NCBI RefSeq assembly: GCF_017104565.1
Contig: NZ_JAAGPD010000039.1
Location: forward strand, 53,286 to 117,285
DNA: 64,000 bases
Reading direction: 5' to 3'
DNA from: Paraburkholderia sp. Tr-20389
GTDB lineage: Bacteria; Pseudomonadota; Gammaproteobacteria; Burkholderiales; Burkholderiaceae
The position numbers and the translations under genes were made by a program. This document shows positions 58,602-64,000 of this stretch, piece by piece (position 1 is the stretch's first letter; each line of letters opens with the position of its first letter). Below the pieces are notes generated by a model. That model was given only the letters and a program-made list of their open reading frames with translations. It was not told the origin of the DNA and ran no database searches.

Positions 58602-58781
58602 TCAACCTGCCGCAACCGCTGCGAGCTTGTTCGAGATCGTGGTGAAGACAGTCCGCAGGTTGGTGCCGAGCGTCGTGACCGTCGTAATGATCGCCACGGC
58701 GATCAGCCCGGCCAGCAGACCGTATTCGATTGCCGAGACGCCGTCTTCTTCGCGCAGGAATTGGTTGATTGCGTTCTTCAT
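58602..58781 (-). CDS. flp: Flp-type pilin, first copy
   Basis: A 59-residue major pilin with the same cleavage site and helix as the second copy. It is the first gene of the locus after the upstream sigma-54 promoter candidate. TACGGGGGACATC precedes the ATG at 58781. The longer frame upstream to 59105 is not needed. Confidence 0.93.
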   Translation of the reverse strand: MKNAINQFLREEDGVSAIEYGLLAGLIAVAIITTVTTLGTNLRTVFTTISNKLAAVAAG

Positions 58782-58842
58782 GATGTCCCCCGTAGGAAAT
58801 GAGATGTCACATGGCCGCCGCGCCCCATGCGCATTGACCGGG

Positions 58843-58880
58843 AAAAAACCGTCCTTTCGGACGTACTGCAAGCGGCTTGC
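58843..58880 (-). terminator. terminator-like hairpins in the flp leader
   Basis: Minus strand, in order of transcription: GCAAGC-C-GCTTGC (58880-58868), then CGTCC-GAAA-GGACG (58863-58850) followed by G and six T (58848-58843). This is a short, GC-rich, GNRA-looped stem with a T run, 62 bases before the flp start codon and about 215-235 bases after the predicted transcription start. Confidence 0.5.
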
Positions 58881-59088
58881 TCCATCGGAAGCGTCGTCAT
58901 GGTCGCGAATGGCCGTACGTCGTACGAACCATTCGCGCCACTTTCTGCCGACGTCCGCCCCCCTTTGGCTCCGCCGCCCCCACAGTCGCATTGGCAATCC
59001 CCGGCCGCGACTGCGAAGTACTGTGCTGCTGCCGGAGACTTCCTTTGGCCTTGCTTTCCGGCTGCAGCGTTTCGTGTGACAGCCATAT

Positions 59089-59104
59089 CGCAACGGGTGT
59101 GCCA
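59089..59104 (-). promoter_or_regulatory. sigma-54 (RpoN) promoter candidate for flp
   Basis: Minus strand reads TGGCACA-CCCG-TTGCG, against the consensus TGGCACG-N4-TTGCA. The GG and GC dinucleotides have the required spacing. The transcription start would be near 59078, some 297 bases before flp. Confidence 0.7.
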
Positions 59105-59802
59105 TGCAGGCGCAAACCCTTGTCGCGCCGTGATCCTGCTTCGGGCATGTGCTGTTTTGCGGCGGAACGCGGCACGCGATGTTGCGTACCCGTAACGTCC
59201 TTTCGATGTGAAAGCCAGATGTTCGCTGGACCGCGCAAGCGCTTCCACGAAGTCGCCAATCCGCTGCGTCCGGCCGGAAAGGCCCGTGGAAGCGGGGTTC
59301 CGGTCAGAACTACCGTACGCGGGTCGTCGTCGCGGTATGCGGCAAAGCGATTGTCAAATGTGTCGCACAGTTGAGACGCAGCCAGCGGCATCGTGACAAA
59401 ACCCGCTCAGCCTTGCGAAACAAGGCTTCCAACGATCGAATCCGAGATCGGGCCGCTTCATGACGAGCGCTTTGGAAACGTTTTAAGCGCCGGTAGAAAT
59501 TGCTCGAAGCGAGCGGCTGCATCCAGATTTACGCTGATACAAAGCCCCTACCCATTCATTTATCTTTGTTTCCACCGCGCCATTCGTGCGACGATAAAAT
59601 CGCTTTGCAACGGATGGACGCATAGCACGAGCCACACGACATTGCGGCGCGCATGACCCGCATGTAGAAGAAAAACGAAAAAGACTCAGGTTCGCCCAGC
59701 TGAACCCTCAATAGACCAACTGTTTTGCCGTAGTACAAGGATCACTGGCCTTGAGGCATCATGAGAACGATGCGCAAGGGCAACGTCCAACCCGGGGGTA
59801 AC

Positions 59803-61311
59803 ATGAATTCCACTTGCACAACGGGCGCTTCGGACCGCACCGTGCTTTGTGTGGCATCGATGCCCGACGAAGCACTCGCGGCCTTCCTCGCCGATGCCGG
59901 ATGGCAGGTCGTGCACGCCAGAACCACGGCGGCGGCGGAGAAACTGCTCGATCGCGGCGACATCAAGGTCGGTCTCATCACGCTGCCCGACGACGTGACG
60001 CAGCAGCAGCTGTCGGCGTTCGAGGCCTGCATGCGTCACGGCGAAGCGAACTGGATCGCGCAGATCGCGCCGGGCCAGGCGACCGACGAGCTCACCAGCC
60101 GCTTCATCCTCGACTACTGCTTCGACTTCGTCACCGCACCCTGTCTCAACGACCGGCTGATCTTCGCGCTCGGCCACGCGCATGGCCTGTCGAACCTGCG
60201 ACGCGCGAGCTTCCGGCCGCAGCCGTCGCTCGGTGCGCACGGCATGGTCGGCCATTGCGAGCCGATGCAAAAGCTGTATCGGCGGATCGAAAAATGCGCG
60301 CAGACCGACGCGCCCGTGTTCATCGCGGGCGAATCGGGCACGGGCAAGGAACTGACCGCGCGTGCCGTGCACGACAGCTCGACGCGCGCGCAGCAGACGT
60401 TCGTCGCGATCAATTGCGCGGCGATCCCGCCCACGCTGTTGCAGGCCGAACTGTTCGGCCATGAGCGCGGCGCCTTCACGGGCGCGCTGCAACGCAAGAT
60501 CGGCCGGATCGAACATGCGAACGGCGGCACGCTGTTCCTCGACGAAATCGGCGACATGCCGCACGAATGCCAGGCCGTGCTGCTGCGCTTCCTGCAGGAA
60601 GGCACGATCGAGCGCCTCGGCGGCAACACGCCCATCAAGGTCGACGTGCGCGTGATCTCGGCGACGCACGTGAATCTCGAAGCCGCCGTGAAGGACGGAC
60701 GTTTCCGCGCCGACCTGTATCACCGGCTATGTGTGCTGCGGCTAGACGAACCGCCGCTGCGCGAGCGCGGCAACGACATCCGCCTGCTCGCCGACTATGC
60801 GCTCAGCATGTATCGCCAGGACGGCACGCACAAGATTCGCGGCTTCTCCAGCAGCGCGGTGGTCGCGCTGTCGAACTACGACTGGCCCGGCAACGTGCGC
60901 GAGCTGATCAACTGCGTGCGGCGCGCCGTCGTGATGGCGGAAGGCCGCTTCATCACGGAAGGCGATCTCGGCTTGCCGGAAGTGTCGAAAGCGCGCACGC
61001 GCACGCTCGCCGAAATCCGCACGGCGGCCGAAATCGAAGCGATCGAAGAAGCGCTGCGGCGGCACGGGCACAACCTGTCGGGCGCGGCGACCGATCTCGG
61101 CGTATCGCGCGCGACGCTGTACCGGCTGATGAACGCGAACCGGATGAATCCCGACGCGAACCCGATGCGGCCGGCGCGGCGCACGGGCGGCGAAGGCCGC
61201 ACGGACGGTGGCGCGGAGGGCGCCGACGGCTCGTCCGGCTCGGGCAATCCGGAAGACGACGAGGCGGGCTCACACAGGTCGCACGCCGTAGCGGCAGCAT
61301 CGGCAGACTGA
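59803..61311 (+). CDS. sigma-54-dependent activator with pseudo-receiver domain (VpsR-like)
   Basis: A 502-residue bacterial enhancer-binding protein. Residues 1-135 resemble a receiver, but the phosphorylation site is missing (segment DIKVGLITLPDD). The AAA+ domain has Walker A GESGTGK at 176-182, the sigma-54 contact loop GAFTGA at 223-228 and Walker B FLDEIGD at 245-251. A Fis-type helix-turn-helix (NLSGAATDLGVSRATLYRLM) and a Gly/Asp-rich tail follow. Domain order is that of VpsR, which binds cyclic di-GMP in Vibrio; binding here is an inference. CCGGGGGTAAC precedes the ATG at 59803. It is divergent from flp. Confidence 0.85.
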   Translation: MNSTCTTGASDRTVLCVASMPDEALAAFLADAGWQVVHARTTAAAEKLLDRGDIKVGLITLPDDVTQQQLSAFEACMRHGEANWIAQIAPGQATDELTSRFILDYCFDFVTAPCLNDRLIFALGHAHGLSNLRRASFRPQPSLGAHGMVGHCEPMQKLYRRIEKCAQTDAPVFIAGESGTGKELTARAVHDSSTRAQQTFVAINCAAIPPTLLQAELFGHERGAFTGALQRKIGRIEHANGGTLFLDEIGDMPHECQAVLLRFLQEGTIERLGGNTPIKVDVRVISATHVNLEAAVKDGRFRADLYHRLCVLRLDEPPLRERGNDIRLLADYALSMYRQDGTHKIRGFSSSAVVALSNYDWPGNVRELINCVRRAVVMAEGRFITEGDLGLPEVSKARTRTLAEIRTAAEIEAIEEALRRHGHNLSGAATDLGVSRATLYRLMNANRMNPDANPMRPARRTGGEGRTDGGAEGADGSSGSGNPEDDEAGSHRSHAVAAASAD

Positions 61312-61433
61312 GTTTTTGCGCGTCTTCTTCAGACGCTTCCTGCGCGTTTTCCAAAGCGGCTGCGCCAGCCGTTCAGCTCCACGCTGAACGGCTGCGCGCG
61401 TAATGTGTCCATTGCATTGTCGAACGCACTGCA

Positions 61434-63089
61434 ATGGAGCCGACGCCGCTCATGTCCGACCGCGCTTCTCTCGACGGCACGCCTCAAGCGCCGCACGCCT
61501 TTCCCGCCCAGGCCAGCCCCTGCGACGATCTCGCGATCCGCGCGCAACGGGCAGACGGTCTTCCCTGCCGCCACAAACGGCTCGCCCTCGCCGCGACGAT
61601 CCTCGGCTCCAGCATGGCGTTCATCGACGGCTCCGTCGTCAACGTCGCGCTGCCGTCCATCCAGAGCGAACTCGGCGCGAGCGTCGCGGCGATGCAATGG
61701 GTCGTCAACGCGTATCTGCTGCTGCTCGGCTCGCTGGTACTGGTGGGCGGCGCGCTGGGCGACAAGCTCGGCCGGCGCACGGTGTTCGTCGCGGGCATCG
61801 TGCTGTTCACGGCGGCATCGGCGGCATGCGGGCTCGCGCCGCAGTCCGGCGCACTGATCGCGGCACGCGCCGTGCAAGGCGCGGGTGCCGCGCTGCTGGT
61901 GCCGAGCAGTCTCGCGATCATCGGCGCGGTGTTCGACGAGCGCGAGCGCGGCCGCGCGATCGGCACCTGGGCCGGCTTCGGCGCGATCACGTCGGCGCTC
62001 GGGCCGGTCGCGGGCGGCTGGCTCGTCGATGCGTTTTCGTGGCGCGCAATCTTCTATCTGAACGTGCCCATCGCCGCGCTCACGATTGCGCTTGCGTTGC
62101 CGTCCGTGCCGAACAGCCGCGATAGTCGCGATACACGCGCTTCGCAACGGCTCGACTGGGCGGGCGCACTGACGGCGGCATTGGGGCTCGGCGCGCTGAC
62201 GTACGGCCTCACGCTTGCGTCGTCGGAAGGCTTCGACGACGAAATCGTGCTCGGCGCAATCGCTTGCGGGCTCGCGCTGTGCACCGCGTTCGTCGCGATC
62301 GAAGCACGCAGCGCCGATCCGATGATGCCGCTCGATGTGTTTCATTCGCGAGATTTCAGCGGCGCGAACCTCGTCACGCTGCTGCTGTATTTCGGGCTCG
62401 GCGGCGCGCTGTTCTTTCTGCCGTTCACACTGATCCGCGCGCACGGCTACACGGCCACGCAGGCAGGCGCGGCGCTGTTGCCCGTGCCCGTCGTGATCGG
62501 CGTGCTGTCGCGCTTCACGGGCGGCCTCGCCGCGCGCTACGGACCGCGCGCGCTGCTGACGGCGGGGCCCGTGATCGCGGCAACCGGCTTCGCGCTGCTC
62601 GCGCTGCCGGGCTGGCTCGACATGGACCGCTCACGCTACTGGACCAGCTACTTTCCGGCGCTCGCGGTGCTCGGCCTCGGCATGACGGTCACGGTCGCGC
62701 CGCTGACGACCACGGTCATGACCTCTGTGGCCGCTGCGCGCACAGGCGTCGCGTCCGGCATCAACAACGCGGTCGCGCGGATCGCGAGCCTGCTGGCGAT
62801 CGCGGTGCTCGGCATCGTGTTCGTGTGGTCGCACGACGCGGCGCTGTCCGCGAGGCTCGAGCAATTGCATATTCCGACCGATCTGCATCGCGCAGGCCAG
62901 TTGCTCGCGCCGGATACGATGGCGGGCGCGCATGCCGTGCCTGCCGTGATCGTCGGAGCGCAGTCCGATGCGATCGACGCCGGCCTGCGCGCCGTCGCGC
63001 TGGTGTCGGCCCTATGCGCATTGCTGGGCGCGGCGTGCGCCGCCATGACGATACGCGGGCAACGAAACGCGCCGCACGAGACACATTGA
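61434..63089 (+). CDS. DHA2-type MFS multidrug transporter
   Basis: A 551-residue membrane protein with about 14 helices. Motifs are SSMAFIDGSVVNVALPSIQ (motif D1), GALGDKLGRRTVFVAG (motif A) and GFGAITSALGPVAGGWLVDA (motif C of drug antiporters). The first ~45 residues are cytoplasmic and variable. It probably exports toxic organic compounds with protons. The start codon is uncertain between 61434 and 61452. Confidence 0.87.
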   Translation: MEPTPLMSDRASLDGTPQAPHAFPAQASPCDDLAIRAQRADGLPCRHKRLALAATILGSSMAFIDGSVVNVALPSIQSELGASVAAMQWVVNAYLLLLGSLVLVGGALGDKLGRRTVFVAGIVLFTAASAACGLAPQSGALIAARAVQGAGAALLVPSSLAIIGAVFDERERGRAIGTWAGFGAITSALGPVAGGWLVDAFSWRAIFYLNVPIAALTIALALPSVPNSRDSRDTRASQRLDWAGALTAALGLGALTYGLTLASSEGFDDEIVLGAIACGLALCTAFVAIEARSADPMMPLDVFHSRDFSGANLVTLLLYFGLGGALFFLPFTLIRAHGYTATQAGAALLPVPVVIGVLSRFTGGLAARYGPRALLTAGPVIAATGFALLALPGWLDMDRSRYWTSYFPALAVLGLGMTVTVAPLTTTVMTSVAAARTGVASGINNAVARIASLLAIAVLGIVFVWSHDAALSARLEQLHIPTDLHRAGQLLAPDTMAGAHAVPAVIVGAQSDAIDAGLRAVALVSALCALLGAACAAMTIRGQRNAPHETH

Positions 63090-63194
63090 GCCTCTACGCG
63101 ATGCATCCACACTTCGATCCAGCCTGAAACATCGCGTGCGGCGCGTCGCGGATACTGACCGTCATGCATTCAACGACAACGAAGGAAGCCTGCC

Positions 63195-63536
63195 ATGACG
63201 ATCACCTGTTTCATCCGCTATCAGATCGATCCGTTCCAGCGCGACGCGTTCAGGGAATACGCGCAGAACTGGGGAGAAATCATCCCGCGTTGCGGCGGCC
63301 ATCTGCTCGGCTATTTCCTGCCGCATGAAGGGACCAACGACATCGCGTGGGGCCTGATTGCGTTCGACAGCCTCGCGGCCTATGAAGCCTATCGGGCGCG
63401 GTTGCGCACCGATCCGGCATCGGTCGCGAACTTCCGCATGGCGCAGGCGAAACGCTTCATCCTGCGAGAAGAACGAACGTTCACGGAAGTCGTCGAGGGC
63501 ACGCTCGGGCAGCCTGCTCGCGCCGTTCGCGACTGA
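63195..63536 (+). CDS. NIPSNAP-family protein
   Basis: A 113-residue dimeric alpha/beta-barrel protein. [20 protein letters not shown] and [20 protein letters not shown] are typical of NIPSNAP proteins. Role unknown. AAGGAA lies before the ATG. Confidence 0.88.
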   Translation: MTITCFIRYQIDPFQRDAFREYAQNWGEIIPRCGGHLLGYFLPHEGTNDIAWGLIAFDSLAAYEAYRARLRTDPASVANFRMAQAKRFILREERTFTEVVEGTLGQPARAVRD

Positions 63537-63578
63537 GACGCCAGCGGGCGCCCACGGTTGCGCATCCGCATGACAATG

Positions 63579-63604
63579 CGCGCATCGCACGGCGACGATG
63601 CGCG
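63579..63604 (+). terminator. hairpin after the NIPSNAP gene
   Basis: Perfect 9-bp stem CGCGCATCG / CGATGCGCG with an 8-base loop, 42 bases after the stop. No T run follows, so its strength is unclear. Confidence 0.45.
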
Positions 63605-63741
63605 TTGAATGGACGGATTGCGCCCTTTGCGGAACTTATCGTGCGCTGCCGGGGTCGTTTTATTTTCAGTCGAATCGTGGTGGCTCCCGGCGCCGCATCG
63701 CGTCAAGCCGTACGCGCATCGCCGCCGCCCACCGGCCCTAC

Positions 63742-64000
63742 ATGCGCAAACTCATCCTGATCTGCCTGCTCGCGCTCTTTTGCGCGCCCGCTTTCTCCGC
63801 CGTGACGACCACGACCAGTGCGTCGGGCGCGTCCGCCACCACTGTCACGCTGACGCCCGAACAGGCCCGCCAGGCGCTGCAGGTGCTGAACGACCCCAAG
63901 AAGCGCGCGCAGATCGAAGACACCCTAAACGCGATCGCCGCGGCCGGCGTGCTCGCGACGCCGCCTGCGCCCGCCTCGGGCGCCTCGGCGGCGGCCGCCA
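63742..64000 (+). CDS. probable mechanosensitive channel, N-terminus (partial)
   Basis: The first 86 residues run off the right edge. A signal peptide (MRKLILICLLALFCAPAFSA) is followed by a Thr/Ser/Ala-rich stretch and a helix LTPEQARQALQVLNDPKKRA, which is typical of the N-terminus of large MscS-type channels (YbiO/MscM-like) in Burkholderiaceae. The channel part lies outside the window, so the call is tentative. Confidence 0.5.
   Translation, partial: MRKLILICLLALFCAPAFSAVTTTTSASGASATTVTLTPEQARQALQVLNDPKKRAQIEDTLNAIAAAGVLATPPAPASGASAAAA

Larger units (their letters stand above)
58782..59802. promoter_or_regulatory. divergent regulatory region between flp and the sigma-54 activator
   Basis: About 1 kb without a supported gene. 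It contains the sigma-54 promoter candidate at 59089-59104, hairpins at 58843-58880 and, towards the activator gene, an AT-richer stretch at 59490-59740. Open frames here have poor codon use. Activator sites have not been recognised. Confidence 0.5.

Noticed and set aside
59170-59185. CGGCACG-N5-TTGC on the plus strand as a sigma-54 promoter for the activator gene
   Set aside because: Spacing between GG and GC is one base too long; sigma-54 tolerates this poorly.

Overview
The window is a GC-rich betaproteobacterial chromosome segment. It most likely comes from Paraburkholderia, Caballeronia or Burkholderia. This rests on codon bias, a DUF4148 secreted protein, a Burkholderia-type 16-strand porin, a VpsR-like sigma-54 activator, a TAT-exported phospholipase C and a chromosomal Tad pilus locus. 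The genus is an inference. I saw no tRNA, rRNA, CRISPR array, insertion sequence or phage gene.

Layout. 1-5150: end of an unknown gene, a small conserved protein, an LysM/M23 lipoprotein, glutaredoxin, a DUF4148 protein, and a divergent AraC regulator / pyridine nucleotide-disulfide oxidoreductase pair. 5200-14290: a complete respiratory nitrate reductase operon narGHJI with a parvulin gene and a nitrate/nitrite transporter. 14286-20670: a LysR regulator divergent from benABCD (benzoate to catechol), followed by an outer-membrane porin. 20760-23700: an NAD(P)-binding protein and a cupin protein facing a MocR-type regulator. 23890-30310: an AI-2E family permease, an alpha/beta hydrolase fused to a LuxR DNA-binding domain, a ferritin-like diiron protein, a VC0807-like membrane protein and a cytosine-deaminase-like amidohydrolase.

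30340-34750: phospholipase C with an upstream lipoprotein, then a double-domain Asp/Glu racemase-like protein. 35150-45800: two stand-alone receiver proteins, a YSC84 lipoprotein, glgA and glgX (convergent), CsbD, a prolyl-4-hydroxylase-like 2OG-Fe(II) oxygenase, an NTF2-like protein and a patatin phospholipase; this part looks like stress and storage metabolism. 46000-58780: a minus-strand Tad/Flp pilus locus (two flp genes, prepilin peptidase, a gene of unknown function, CpaB, CpaC secretin, a small lipoprotein, CpaE, CpaF/TadA, TadB, TadC, two TadE-type proteins and a VWA TadG-like protein). 59803-61311: a sigma-54 activator diverging from the pilus locus. 61434-64000: a DHA2 drug transporter, a NIPSNAP protein and the start of a probable mechanosensitive channel.

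The most interesting signal lies around the pilus locus. A near-consensus sigma-54 promoter on the minus strand (59104-59089) points at flp, next to an activator that keeps the GAFTGA loop but has a receiver domain with no phosphorylatable Asp. Between that promoter and flp there is a terminator-like hairpin, so the leader may be an attenuator or give a small RNA. Many genes of the locus, and the activator itself, share a G-rich ribosome-binding site (ACGGGG or CGGGGG). Other notable signals are a direct-plus-inverted-repeat operator for the MocR regulator, three BenM/CatM-like half-matched sites before benA, and a racemase fusion with one degenerate active site.
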